DNA of 64,000 nt from positions 1-64,000 of the forward strand of contig NZ_LSJM01000055.1 in the NCBI RefSeq assembly GCF_001557215.1, read 5' to 3'. Shown piece after piece: positions 48,639 through 56,403 of the stretch. Under the pieces are notes generated by a model, which was not told the DNA's origin, did no database searches, and worked only from the letters and a program-made list of their open reading frames with translations. The position numbers and the translations under genes were made by a program. Within the stretch, counting starts at the first letter, position 1. Each line of letters opens with the position of its first letter. This DNA comes from Sphingomonas sp. CCH9-E2. Lineage in GTDB: Bacteria; Pseudomonadota; Alphaproteobacteria; Sphingomonadales; Sphingomonadaceae.

Positions 48639-48798
48639 CGGTTCGCAAAGCGGCGCGGACGCAACGCGCTCGCAGGTCGATCTTATTGACGTGGCTGGGG
48701 CGCTGCGGCTCCAGCTCGTGCGCCTGATCTGCGCGACGCACCGCAGCCAGGGCGACGCGGTGCCGGTCTGGTGTCCCGCTTCGCCGCCGCGTCCCTGA
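48472..48798 (+). CDS. Outer-membrane lipoprotein spanin (Rz1-like), nested
   Basis: A 108-residue protein begun by GTG 48472, which has a strong GGAGG 7 bases upstream. It has a lipoprotein signal (SLSISIAAMLLTGCGHS, lipobox Cys23) and a short Pro-containing mature part (PGNLLAKPPEVPKV). The first half is embedded in the Rz-like gene in a different frame, the lambda Rz/Rz1 arrangement; the second half runs past it and overlaps the convergent HTH gene by 116 bases. Confidence 0.75.
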   Translation: MKSSASFRASLSISIAAMLLTGCGHSTARSTSPTATIPGNLLAKPPEVPKVRRSPDGSQSGADATRSQVDLIDVAGALRLQLVRLICATHRSQGDAVPVWCPASPPRP

Positions 48799-49054
48799 TC
48801 GCGCGATACTCCTCCGCATCCTCGCATAGCTCCCCGGCCGGTAGCGCGAGATAGCGCTCAAGCCGGTCGCGGTCGGTCGCTGTGAGGCGGGCGGGCACGC
48901 CATGCTCGACGTAGCGCTGCAGATATGACGAATGCTTGCCCAGCAGGCGCGACATCGCGGCAAGCGATTCGCCGCGCTCGATCGCGGTCTCGCGGATGGT
49001 GTCGCGTGGGGGCAGCCAGAGATAGGCCGCGCGGTAGGCTGGGTTCGGTCGCAT
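48683..49054 (-). CDS. Helix-turn-helix protein of the right-end cargo
   Basis: A 123-residue protein (RDTIRETAIERGESLAAMSR, LLGKHSSYLQRYVEHGVPAR, LTATDRDRLERYLAL) resembling short XRE-like regulators encoded by alphaproteobacteria. Start at 49054 follows GAGG at good spacing; upstream in-frame Mets at 49096 and 49129 would overlap the divergent HIRAN gene region. Inverse orientation to lysis genes suggests expression in the lysogen. Confidence 0.65.
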   Translation of the reverse strand: MRPNPAYRAAYLWLPPRDTIRETAIERGESLAAMSRLLGKHSSYLQRYVEHGVPARLTATDRDRLERYLALPAGELCEDAEEYRAIRDAAAKRDTRPAPRRPGCGASRRSGARAGAAAPQPRQ

Positions 49055-49127
49055 CAAATTGCCTCTTGCCGAATCGAACGACCATCGTGTTAGCATGTTC
49101 CCTCTTCGTTCTCGATAGGGATTGGCC

Positions 49128-49535
49128 ATGGATCAGCGCGAATTGAGCCTTGCCGTCGTCGGCATCGACTATGCGAACGCTGACGAAAGCGGCTCGGATC
49201 GCCGGTTCGAAATGCTGATCTGCGAACCGGGCGAGCTGGTCGATCTGCGGCCGGAGCCGACGAACGAACATGATCCCCACGCCGTGGCGGTGTTCACTGT
49301 CCGGGGCATCCAGCTCGGCTACCTGACAGCCGAGCGGGCGCCATGGATCGGGGCGAAGCTGCGTGCTGGCGAGGTATGGGAGGCGGTGTTCCAGGCGCGG
49401 GGTGCCACCGCGGCCTATATTCGCGTTCGTTTCGGTGGCGGGGCACCGACGCTCCCGCCGCCGCGACCTGTTGGTGGGGATCCTGCAGATGGCGAGGTTT
49501 ACGCTGACCCCGACGGGCCGATGTGGGGGGCGTGA
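49128..49535 (+). CDS. HIRAN-domain protein
   Basis: A 135-residue protein with a HIRAN domain (GELVDLRPEPTNEHDPHAVA then FTVRGIQLGYLTAERA). HIRAN domains bind damaged or stalled DNA ends, in phage and bacteria often as stand-alone proteins. ATG 49128 divergently faces the HTH gene 73 bases away. Possible role in DNA repair or defence. Confidence 0.78.
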   Translation: MDQRELSLAVVGIDYANADESGSDRRFEMLICEPGELVDLRPEPTNEHDPHAVAVFTVRGIQLGYLTAERAPWIGAKLRAGEVWEAVFQARGATAAYIRVRFGGGAPTLPPPRPVGGDPADGEVYADPDGPMWGA

Positions 49536-49843
49536 CGCCCGGGCGGCGCTTCCGAACAATACGGGAGATCGATGAGGCTGGGTTCGACCTGCGTCTGTGG
49601 TGCTACCACTGTCAGCGGGCAGGGCGGATCGACGCGATCATATGGATGCACTTCGATCTGCGCGGGCTGTCGGATGCGCTCGATGACGCGCGGGCAAAGT
49701 TCCCGTGCCGCACATGCGGCGCGCGCGATTGCCTGATCGTGACTGCGACGCGCCCGCGCCTGGGCGGCGATGATGCGACGGCGGTGGTCTCGGGTTTCTT
49801 TCACCGCAATCGATCAGCGGCAAAGAAGCGGCGGCGCTGGTAA
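49532..49843 (+). CDS. Small zinc-finger protein at the phage right end
   Basis: A 103-residue protein with two CxxC pairs (WCYHCQRAG; CRTCGARDC), sufficient for one zinc site, and a basic tail (FFHRNRSAAKKRRRW). GTG start overlaps the HIRAN stop. The end runs into the arm-type repeat beside attR. Unknown function; possibly a DNA-binding accessory such as an excision helper, which is a guess from location only. Confidence 0.6.
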   Translation: MTPGRRFRTIREIDEAGFDLRLWCYHCQRAGRIDAIIWMHFDLRGLSDALDDARAKFPCRTCGARDCLIVTATRPRLGGDDATAVVSGFFHRNRSAAKKRRRW

Positions 49844-49865
49844 GTTGGTATCGCGCTGGTATCGC
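49844..49865. repeat. Candidate integrase arm-type sites, right copy
   Basis: Identical over 22 bases to 4889-4910 and containing two TGGTATCGC repeats. It lies 82 bases to the left of attR. Same orientation as the left copy. Confidence 0.65.
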
Positions 49866-49947
49866 GGATTGCCGGATGTTCGCTGGACGTTCCGCCAATT
49901 TCCCCCTGCGCGCCGCGCCGCCGCTCTGTGCGGGAGCCTCCGGCATC

Positions 49948-49997
49948 GCAATGGCATTGCAGAGGTCAGGGGTTCGATCCCCCTCGGCTCCACCATC
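49948..49997 (+). repeat. attR: 50-bp duplicate of the tRNA-Ala 3' part
   Basis: Exact copy of 4761-4810. The sequence 5' to it does not complete a tRNA (no acceptor 5' strand or D arm), so only a tRNA fragment remains here. Confidence 0.95.
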
Positions 49998-50010
49998 CCT
50001 TTGAAGAAAC

Positions 50011-50045
50011 AGGCCGGAGCGCATTGCGCTGCCGGCCTTTTCTTT
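50011..50045 (+). terminator. Original chromosomal terminator of tRNA-Ala
   Basis: Stem GGCCGG-AGCGC with GCGCT-(G)-CCGGCC, one bulged G, loop ATT, followed by TTTTCTTT. It lies 13 bases after the attR core, at the place where the tRNA would end in the empty site. Confidence 0.8.
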
Positions 50046-50150
50046 GCCCGGTGAAGGTTGGCGCGCTCCTCCGCGCGTCCCGCATCGGCACAGCCGTTAA
50101 CGATCCTTTAGGGATAGCCGGAATCGTAAACGGCGCGTTAACTTGCCGCA

Positions 50151-50318
50151 ATGCGACGCGAACTCATCCTGACCGGCGCCAGCCGAAGCCACCCCTTCCG
50201 GGCCAATCTTCCGCACGTACGCGCGCAGGTGCGCCGCAGGGAGGATGACGGCGACCTGAAGCTCTTCGCCATGAGCTTCACGGCGTTCTTCGTCTGTATC
50301 TACACGTTCATTTTTTGA
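50151..50318 (+). CDS. Small conserved sphingomonad-type protein with membrane end
   Basis: A 55-residue protein: a basic N-terminal part (FRANLPHVRAQVRRREDDGD) and a hydrophobic C-terminal helix (LFAMSFTAFFVCIYTFIF). I recall similar small proteins ending SFTAFFVCFYTFI across sphingomonads; function unknown. It stands alone; the upstream region 50046-50150 holds TTAACGATCC and GTTAACTT but no clear promoter. Confidence 0.6.
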   Translation: MRRELILTGASRSHPFRANLPHVRAQVRRREDDGDLKLFAMSFTAFFVCIYTFIF

Positions 50319-50333
50319 ACGGACCGCGCCGCG

Positions 50334-51623
50334 TCAGTCGCACGCACGATGTAGCCGCTGGGCGATCCAGGCCGAGATGATCGCCATGCCGGCGACGAAC
50401 AGCAACTGATCCGCTGGGCCGACCCCCAGAGCGGTAATCGCGATCACCAGCAACGCGCCCAGCACCATGCCGAACGCGTTGACGATGTTGTTCGCTGCGA
50501 CGGTGCGTGCGGTCTGGTCCTTCGTCACGGTGGTCGTGAGGAAGGCGTAGAGCGGGACCACGAACATGCCGCCAGCAATTGCGATCGCCATCAGCGTCAC
50601 CAGAACCACCCACGCCTGTGGCATCACCATGAAGCCGATCATGTCATAGAGCTGGCCGGGCGCAGCAGGGACCCAGAAGCGCGATTCGAACGAGAAGGCG
50701 ACGATGAATACCGCCATCGCGATGACCGATGCGGGTGAATATTTGGCCGAAATCTCGCCCTTCAGCATTGCGTTGATGATCACCGATCCGATCGCGACAC
50801 CGACCGAGAAGATTGCGATCATGAGACTCGCGACTTCCTTGGTGGAGGTCAGCACATTCTTGGCGAGCGGCGTGAAGATCACGATCAGCACCGCCCCCAT
50901 GGTCCAGAAGAAGCTGATCGCGCAGATCGACCAGAACAGGCGCGGGATGTGCATCGTATTACCGATCAGCCGCCAGGAGGCAGTGAACGGGTTGAAATTG
51001 AGTTTGAGCTTGGCACCCTGACGCGGTGCAGCAGGGACCATGCGCCCAGTAAACCAGCCGATTACCGCGACGACCAGCGTCAGCCAGCCTGCCGTCTCGA
51101 TCGAGACCCAACCTGCTACCACGGTGCCGAGCAGGATCGAGAGATAGGTCGCGGCCTCCACCATCCCGGTGCCGCCGAGGATTTCGTCTTCCTTCAGATG
51201 CTGTGGCAGAATCGCATATTTGATCGGGCCGAAGAAGGTGGAGTGGGTGCCCAGCATCAGCACTGCACCCAGCATCATGCCGACTCCGACCATCGGATAG
51301 CCGAAATGCGCGACGATGATGCCGCAGCCGCCAAAGAGCATAATGCCGATTTCGGCGGTCTTTACCCACCGGATGATCTGTGCCTTGTCATAGGTGTCGG
51401 CGAGCTGGCCGGATAATGCCGAGAGCAGCACGAAGGGCAACAATGCAGCGCCGGTGGCGAGTGCATTGAAGACGAACTCGGTCTCCGGGTCGTTCAGCAC
51501 CTGATAGGTGGCGAACAAAACCATCGCGGTCTTGAACAGATTGTCGTTGAACGCCCCCAGGAACTGCGTGACGAAAAGGGGGAGAAACCGGCGCTCCTTG
51601 AGCAGTCCGAGCGCGTTGTTCAT
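50334..51623 (-). CDS. MFS transporter, LplT-like (lysophospholipid transporter family)
   Basis: A 429-residue inner-membrane protein with 12 likely helices. TQFLGAFNDNLFKTAMVLFA at the N-terminus and HSTFFGPIKYAILPQHL are typical of LplT or the MFS half of LplT-Aas fusions; in Enterobacteria LplT flips lysophospholipids for re-acylation. No acyltransferase domain is fused here. The start at 51623 gives MNNALGLLKERRFLPLF; an upstream Met would add an unlikely N-terminus. Confidence 0.8.
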   Translation of the reverse strand: MNNALGLLKERRFLPLFVTQFLGAFNDNLFKTAMVLFATYQVLNDPETEFVFNALATGAALLPFVLLSALSGQLADTYDKAQIIRWVKTAEIGIMLFGGCGIIVAHFGYPMVGVGMMLGAVLMLGTHSTFFGPIKYAILPQHLKEDEILGGTGMVEAATYLSILLGTVVAGWVSIETAGWLTLVVAVIGWFTGRMVPAAPRQGAKLKLNFNPFTASWRLIGNTMHIPRLFWSICAISFFWTMGAVLIVIFTPLAKNVLTSTKEVASLMIAIFSVGVAIGSVIINAMLKGEISAKYSPASVIAMAVFIVAFSFESRFWVPAAPGQLYDMIGFMVMPQAWVVLVTLMAIAIAGGMFVVPLYAFLTTTVTKDQTARTVAANNIVNAFGMVLGALLVIAITALGVGPADQLLFVAGMAIISAWIAQRLHRACD

Positions 51624-51700
51624 ATGCGTGGCGGGCCTTCGTCCGTCAAAACTGGCGCACGCATAGCCGGGCGGCACGGGGTGCGGCAACAGCTAGAGTT

Positions 51701-51797
51701 GTTTCAGCTTCGCTGAAACGGCACCGGCCCGCTCCCCAACCCGGCCACCCATATTATGCTACCGCTGGGTGGCCGGGTGGGGGAGCGGGCCGGTGCC
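51701..51797. repeat. Large palindromic intergenic element
   Basis: A small hairpin (GTTTCAGC/GCTGAAAC, 51701-51719) followed directly by a 32-bp inverted repeat (51720-51751 and 51766-51797) with one mismatch and a 14-base AT-richer loop. It fills the middle of the 231-base gap between the MFS gene and pgsA. The form suggests a repetitive extragenic palindrome or MITE-like element; only one copy is in this window. No T stretch follows, so it is not a simple terminator. Confidence 0.75.
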
Positions 51798-51854
51798 GCC
51801 ATTAAAGCGCGACCAAGAGGGGATGATCGCGGGGACATGCAGTGCTAGAGGCGA

Positions 51855-52412
51855 ATGATGCTGACGCTGCCTAACGTCCTGACGCTGTCGCGAATCGTCA
51901 CCGTGCCGCTGCTGGTATTCTTCCTCTGGTGGCCGCGTTGGGAGGCGGGGTATGCCCTGGGCTTCGCGACTTACTGCCTGATGGGCATCACCGATTATTT
52001 CGACGGCTACCTCGCCCGGTCGCGGGGGACCGTGTCGAAGCTGGGCGTGTTCCTCGATCCGATCGCGGACAAGATCATGGTTGCGGCGGTGATCCTGATC
52101 TTGTGCGCCAAGGAGTTGATCCCCGGCATCCACATGATCGCGGCGCTGGTGATCCTGCTGCGCGAGATTGCGGTGTCAGGGCTGCGCGAGTTTCTGGGCG
52201 GGATCCAGGTGTCGGTTCCGGTGTCGGCGCTGGCCAAGTGGAAGACCGCGCTGCAACTGACATCGCTGGGTGGACTGATCCTCGCCGGGGCGCTGCCGGG
52301 ATGGGGATGGGTGCATGACACCAGCCTGGCGATGCTGTGGGCGGCCGCGGCACTGACGCTGATCACCGGATGGGACTATCTGCGCGTCGGCTTGCGGCAC
52401 ATGGACAGCTGA
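51855..52412 (+). CDS. pgsA: CDP-diacylglycerol--glycerol-3-phosphate 3-phosphatidyltransferase
   Basis: A 185-residue inner-membrane enzyme for phosphatidylglycerol synthesis. The CDP-alcohol phosphotransferase signature is complete: TDYFDGYLARSRGTVSKLG then VFLDPIADK. Four to six membrane helices surround it. Start ATG at 51855, with another three bases on. Overlaps moaD as TGATG. Confidence 0.93.
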   Translation: MMLTLPNVLTLSRIVTVPLLVFFLWWPRWEAGYALGFATYCLMGITDYFDGYLARSRGTVSKLGVFLDPIADKIMVAAVILILCAKELIPGIHMIAALVILLREIAVSGLREFLGGIQVSVPVSALAKWKTALQLTSLGGLILAGALPGWGWVHDTSLAMLWAAAALTLITGWDYLRVGLRHMDS

Positions 52413-52663
52413 TGCGGCTGTTGTACTTCGCCTGGGTGCGCGAGACGATCGGGCTGGGCGAGGAAGAGGTGTGGCCGCCCGAGGCGGTGCGAACCGTAGC
52501 TGATCTGATCGAGTGGCTGCGCGGGTGCAGCGATGCCCATGCGCGGGCCTTTGCCGATATGACAAGGCTGCGCGCCGCATTGGATCAGCGATTCGTGGCT
52601 CTCGACAGCGAATTAGGCGCCGCGCGCGAGGTTGCGATCTTTCCCCCGGTGACCGGCGGATGA
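52412..52663 (+). CDS. moaD: Molybdopterin synthase small subunit
   Basis: An 83-residue ubiquitin-like sulfur carrier (RLLYFAWVRETIGLGEEEVW) ending in the required Gly-Gly (FPPVTGG), whose thiocarboxylate gives sulfur to molybdopterin. TGATG overlap with pgsA and ATGA overlap with moaE. Confidence 0.93.
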   Translation: MRLLYFAWVRETIGLGEEEVWPPEAVRTVADLIEWLRGCSDAHARAFADMTRLRAALDQRFVALDSELGAAREVAIFPPVTGG

Positions 52664-53097
52664 TCCGCGTATCGGTCGACACTGCGCCGATCGACGTCGG
52701 GATCGAGCTGGCCGGGATCGAGGAAGCGGGCGCGGGTGGGATCGCCAGCTTTATCGGCGTGGTGCGCGGCGATGACGGCGTCACCTGCCTAGAGCTCGAA
52801 CATTATCCGGGGATGACCGAAGCGGTGCTGTGCGACCTTGCCGAACAGGCGATGGCGCGCTGGGGACTGGTGTCTGCGGTCATCGTGCATCGGGTGGGGC
52901 CGATGGCGCCGGGCGAGCGGATCGTGCTGGTCGCGACCGCAGCAGCGCATCGCGGCGCCGCGCTGGAGTCGTGCGCGTTCCTGATCGATCGGCTGAAAAC
53001 CGACGCGCCGTTCTGGAAGCGGGAGCATCGCGGGGAGGCGGTCAGCTGGGTCGATGCGCGGGAGAGCGACGCGAATGCGGCGGCGCGCTGGCGTTGA
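52660..53097 (+). CDS. moaE: Molybdopterin synthase catalytic subunit
   Basis: A 145-residue large subunit that converts precursor Z to molybdopterin with MoaD. Diagnostic: GGIASFIGVVRGDDGV, LELEHYPGMTEAVL, IVHRVGPMAPGERIVLVATA, AAHRGAALESCAFLIDRLKT and DAPFWKREH with the catalytic Lys. In operon with pgsA and moaD. Confidence 0.95.
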   Translation: MIRVSVDTAPIDVGIELAGIEEAGAGGIASFIGVVRGDDGVTCLELEHYPGMTEAVLCDLAEQAMARWGLVSAVIVHRVGPMAPGERIVLVATAAAHRGAALESCAFLIDRLKTDAPFWKREHRGEAVSWVDARESDANAAARWR

Positions 53098-53104
53098 TCC
53101 GTCA

Positions 53105-53124
53105 ACGATATTCCACTATATCGT
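53105..53124. promoter_or_regulatory. ParD operator candidate
   Basis: Inverted repeat ACGATAT-N6-ATATCGT, 17 bases before the antitoxin start. Type II antitoxins with RHH domains bind such palindromes to repress their own operon. Confidence 0.6.
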
Positions 53125-53141
53125 GACAGAAGGAGTTGCGC

Positions 53142-53402
53142 ATGGCCACGACGCTGAATGTCCGAATTACTGGACCGCTTGAAGAGTTTGTCAGCGAGAA
53201 TATCGGTGCCAATGGCTCCTATGAGAATGCCAGCGAATATGTCCGAGACCTGATCCGGCGCGACCGCGAGCGGGTTGAGGCCGAGCGGTTTGCGACGCTG
53301 AAGGCGGAGTTGCAGCGGGCGTTTTCGGCACCCGAGAGCGATTACAAGGCCTTCGACCCTGACGCATTCCTGCGACGCGCACGCGATCGGTGGCGGGGGT
53401 GA
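53142..53402 (+). CDS. parD: Antitoxin, ParD family
   Basis: An 86-residue ribbon-helix-helix antitoxin (TTLNVRITGPLEEFVSENIG; YENASEYVRDLIRRDRERVE) with a C-terminal toxin-binding tail (YKAFDPDAFLRRARDRWRG). It neutralises the ParE-like toxin encoded next and represses the operon. AAGGAG precedes ATG 53142. Confidence 0.87.
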   Translation: MATTLNVRITGPLEEFVSENIGANGSYENASEYVRDLIRRDRERVEAERFATLKAELQRAFSAPESDYKAFDPDAFLRRARDRWRG

Positions 53403-53713
53403 GCCGATACCTTTTGCTGGATCACGCCGAGCACCGGCTTGACGAGATTGTCGATTTCACGCGGGATCATTGGGGCGAGGCACAGGCAATCCGCTACTTC
53501 CAGGGAATAACTGGCACATTCGTCGAAATCGCGTCGCGACAGTTTCCGTGGCGAGCCATCCCGGCAGAGTTTGGCGTCGATGGGTTCTTCTGCCGCTACG
53601 AACGCCACTATATCTACTGGCGCACCCTGAGCAGTGGTGAGGTAGGCATTGTTACAATTCTCCACGAGCGCATGCACCAGATCGCTCATGTCCAGCAGGC
53701 GTTCGGAGCCTAG
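53399..53713 (+). CDS. parE: Toxin, ParE/RelE family
   Basis: A 104-residue ParE-type toxin (YLLLDHAEHRLDEIVDFTRD; WRAIPAEFGVDGFFCRYERH; VGIVTILHERMHQ), GTG start overlapping the antitoxin stop. ParE toxins poison DNA gyrase, related RelE proteins cut mRNA. Its end overlaps the convergent oxyR end by 4 bases. Confidence 0.85.
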   Translation: MSRYLLLDHAEHRLDEIVDFTRDHWGEAQAIRYFQGITGTFVEIASRQFPWRAIPAEFGVDGFFCRYERHYIYWRTLSSGEVGIVTILHERMHQIAHVQQAFGA

Positions 53714-54621
53714 CTAGCGGTTCCCGACTGGGCCAGCACCTCCGCCAGCAGCCTGAAATCCCGTTCGCGCGGGCTGGCCTTCCGCCAGACCAACGCGATG
53801 CGGCGCGAGGGGTTGTCGGCCTGGAGCGGGCGCGCGGTAATATGGGTGTGGTCGAGGATGCCGGCGTCGATCGCCATTTCGGGTAGCATCGTCACGCCGA
53901 GGCCATTGTCGACCATCTGGACCATGGTGTGAAGCGATGTGCCGAGCATCGTTGCCTCCGCGCGCAGTTCCGGGCGGTTGCACGCGGCGAGCGCGTGATC
54001 CTTGAGGCAATGCCCGTCCTCGAGCAGCAGCAGGCGGGTCTCGTCGATCTCGCTGGCGGTCACGCTGGCGTGATCGGGCTCATACTCGCCTTCCGGAAAA
54101 GCGACGAACAGCCGGTCATCGAACAGCGGCGCGGTTTCGACATCGCCACAGGCATAGGGGAGGGCGAGGAGGACGCAATCGGTGCGTCCGGTGTGCAGGC
54201 TTTCGCACGCAGCCCCGCTCGGCTCTTCGCGCAGGAACAGCTTGAGGTCGGGATAGTCGCGACGCAGCCGGGGCAGGATGCGGGGCAGCAGGAACGGGGC
54301 GATGGTCGGGATCACGCTCATCCGCATTTCGCCCGACAAGGGCCGCCCGGCGGCTCGGGCCAGATCGGCCAGCTCATCTGCCTCGCGCAGCACGCGGCGC
54401 GCCTTGTCGACGATTCGCTCGCCCAAGGGCGTGAAGCGGACGACGCGCCGGGTGCGTTCGACCAGCACGACGCCGATCAGTGTTTCCAGCTCGCGTAAAC
54501 CCGCCGACAGGGTCGATTGGGTGACGAAGCACGCCTCGGCCGCCCGGCCGAAATGGCCATGATCTTTCAGCGCAACCAGATACTGCAGCTGCTTGAGCGT
54601 CGGAAGGTAGGTCTGCGCCAT
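53710..54621 (-). CDS. oxyR: Hydrogen peroxide-inducible transcription activator OxyR
   Basis: A 303-residue LysR-type regulator. The HTH (HGHFGRAAEACFVTQSTLSA) is at residues 20-40; the sensing domain has the redox motif LLLEDGHCLKDHALAAC with the peroxidatic and resolving cysteines at the spacing of E. coli OxyR (Cys199/Cys208). ATG 54621 gives MAQTYLPTLKQ. It lies after ahpC-ahpF on the same strand, the peroxide regulon it would control. Confidence 0.93.
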   Translation of the reverse strand: MAQTYLPTLKQLQYLVALKDHGHFGRAAEACFVTQSTLSAGLRELETLIGVVLVERTRRVVRFTPLGERIVDKARRVLREADELADLARAAGRPLSGEMRMSVIPTIAPFLLPRILPRLRRDYPDLKLFLREEPSGAACESLHTGRTDCVLLALPYACGDVETAPLFDDRLFVAFPEGEYEPDHASVTASEIDETRLLLLEDGHCLKDHALAACNRPELRAEATMLGTSLHTMVQMVDNGLGVTMLPEMAIDAGILDHTHITARPLQADNPSRRIALVWRKASPRERDFRLLAEVLAQSGTAS

Positions 54622-54708
54622 GATCGATCCAATCGATTGATGGCGCGGATATAAGTGATGTTCGCGATAACGCCACCCCCGCATTCTGCGGGAGCGGCAT
54701 CATCCGGG

Positions 54709-56289
54709 TCAGGCGGCCGCAGCCTCGATCTCTTCGGCGGGGAGCCGGATGAGATAGTCGAAGGCCGAAAGTGCGGCGGTGGAGCCTGCACCCATCGCGA
54801 TCACGATCTGCTTGTAGGGGACGGTAGTGGCGTCGCCCGCGGCGAAAATGCCCGGCTGGCTGGTCTCGCCTCGCGCATCGATCTCGATCTCGCCGCGCGG
54901 GGTGAGCGCGACGCTGTCCTTGAGCCATTCGGTGTTGGGGACGAGGCCGATCTGGACGAAGATACCTTCGAGCGCGATGTCATGCTCGACGCCGGTGTTG
55001 CGGTCCTTGTACGTCAGGCCGGTCACCTTCTCCGCGCCATTGACGCGGGTCGTGAGCGCCGAGGTGATGACCTGAACATTCGGCAGGCTGCCAAGCTTGC
55101 GCTGAAGCACCGCGTCGGCGCGCAGCTGGCTGTCATATTCGATCAGCGTGACGTGGCCGACGATGCCGGCCAGATCGATCGCCGCCTCCACGCCCGAATT
55201 GCCGCCGCCGATCACCGCGACGCGCTTGCCCTTGAACAGCGGGCCGTCGCAGTGCGGGCAATAGGCCACGCCCTTGTTGCGATATTCGTCCTCGCCGGGC
55301 ACGCCCATCTGGCGCCAGCGGGCACCGGTGGACAGGATGATCGTCTTGGCTTTCAGGCTCGCGCCATTCGCCAGCACGACCTCATGCAACCCGCCTTCAC
55401 GCGCAGCGGGGATCAGCTTCTCCGCGCGCTGCAGGTTCATGATGTCGACGCCATTTTCCTTGACGTGACCTTCGAGCTGCGCGGCGAGCTTGGGACCCTC
55501 GGTATAGGGGACCGAGATGAAATTCTCGATGCCCATCGTGTCGAGCACCTGGCCGCCGAAACGCTCGGCGGCGATGCCGACGCGCAGGCCCTTGCGTGCG
55601 GTGTAGATCGCCGATGCAGCGCCAGCGGGGCCGCCGCCGACGATCAGGACGTCGAACGGCTCCTTCGCCGCGAGCTTCTCGGCCGCCTTGGCCTCCGCAC
55701 CGCTGTCGAGCTTGGCGACGATCTGCTCGAGCTCCATCCGGCCCGACCCGAACAGTTCGCCGTTCAGATAGACGGTGGGGACGGCGAGCACCTGGCGCGC
55801 ATCGACCTCTTCCTTGAACAGCGCGCCGTCGATCGCGACGTGGCTGATCTTGGGGTTGAGCACCGCCATCAGATTGAGCGCCTGCACCACGTCTGGGCAG
55901 TTCTGGCAGCTGAGCGAGAAATAGGTTTCGAAGTGGAGGTCCCCGTCGAGGTTCTTCACCGCTTCGATCACGTCCTGCGCCGCCTTGGACGGATGGCCGC
56001 CGACCTGGAGCAGGGCGAGCACGAGGCTGGTGAATTCATGCCCCATCGGGATGCCGGCGAAGCGCACCCCGATGTCGGTGCCCGCGCGGCGGATCATGAA
56101 GCTGGGCGTACGCTTGTCGTCGTCCTTGCGGATCAGCGTGATCTTGCCCGATAGGCCAGCGATTTCGGTAAGGAGGCCTTCGAGCTCGCGCGACTTCGCA
56201 TCGTCGCCAAGGCTCGCGACGAGTTCGATCGCTTCACGGATATGGACGAGATAGCCTTCCAGCTGCTGCTTGAGGTGCGCGTCGAGCAT
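54709..56289 (-). CDS. ahpF: Alkyl hydroperoxide reductase subunit F
   Basis: A 526-residue flavoprotein that re-reduces AhpC with NADH. The N-terminal double-thioredoxin domain has the redox pair in [12 protein letters not shown]; the FAD-binding GGGPAGAAS, the second redox pair [12 protein letters not shown]-binding [12 protein letters not shown] and FAD motif GIFAAGDAT follow in order. Start at 56289 ([12 protein letters not shown]). Separated from ahpC by 114 bases holding two hairpins. Confidence 0.95.
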   Translation of the reverse strand: MLDAHLKQQLEGYLVHIREAIELVASLGDDAKSRELEGLLTEIAGLSGKITLIRKDDDKRTPSFMIRRAGTDIGVRFAGIPMGHEFTSLVLALLQVGGHPSKAAQDVIEAVKNLDGDLHFETYFSLSCQNCPDVVQALNLMAVLNPKISHVAIDGALFKEEVDARQVLAVPTVYLNGELFGSGRMELEQIVAKLDSGAEAKAAEKLAAKEPFDVLIVGGGPAGAASAIYTARKGLRVGIAAERFGGQVLDTMGIENFISVPYTEGPKLAAQLEGHVKENGVDIMNLQRAEKLIPAAREGGLHEVVLANGASLKAKTIILSTGARWRQMGVPGEDEYRNKGVAYCPHCDGPLFKGKRVAVIGGGNSGVEAAIDLAGIVGHVTLIEYDSQLRADAVLQRKLGSLPNVQVITSALTTRVNGAEKVTGLTYKDRNTGVEHDIALEGIFVQIGLVPNTEWLKDSVALTPRGEIEIDARGETSQPGIFAAGDATTVPYKQIVIAMGAGSTAALSAFDYLIRLPAEEIEAAAA

Positions 56290-56310
56290 CGGGAAACTCC
56301 TTGAACTGAA

Positions 56311-56352
56311 ATCAAAACGGCCCGGGGCATCGGGAAGGACTGCCCCGGGCCG
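56311..56352 (-). terminator. Hairpin with T tract between ahpC and ahpF
   Basis: A perfect 12-bp stem (56318-56329 with 56341-56352) followed on the minus strand by TTTTGATTT. A second 10-bp hairpin (56357-56366 with 56380-56389) lies directly before it. Probably an attenuator or ahpC 3' stabiliser that makes AhpC more abundant than AhpF. Confidence 0.7.
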
Positions 56353-56403
56353 CGTTCGCACCCGCCAAACTGGGGGAGGGGCGGGTGCGATTATGCGTCC
56401 GGC

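Larger units (their letters stand above)
4811..49997. mobile_element. Integrated podovirus-type prophage, about 45.2 kb
   Basis: A complete-looking temperate phage between exact 50-bp direct repeats (4761-4810 and 49948-49997) derived from the tRNA-Ala 3' end. Its left end carries a tyrosine integrase and leftward early operon; the rightward arm carries terminase, portal, scaffold, capsid, tail-tube, ejection, fibre and lysis genes in a T7/BPP-1-like podovirus order (inferred from a head-to-tail connector portal, Bbp19-like and Bbp16-like proteins, gp13/gp14-like proteins and no long-tail tape measure). No structural gene appears broken apart from one tail gene split by a frame change. Confidence 0.95.

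Noticed and set aside
49814-49996. Minus-strand peptide containing RGIEPLTSAMPLRC
   Set aside because: This is the antisense translation of the tRNA-Ala fragment in attR, a known kind of spurious annotation.
54622-54720. TPP riboswitch-like 3' half on the minus strand (CTGACCCGGATGATGCCG)
   Set aside because: The matching 5' half with CTGAGA is missing, the segment overlaps the ahpF stop codon, and the next gene (oxyR) is not a thiamine gene.
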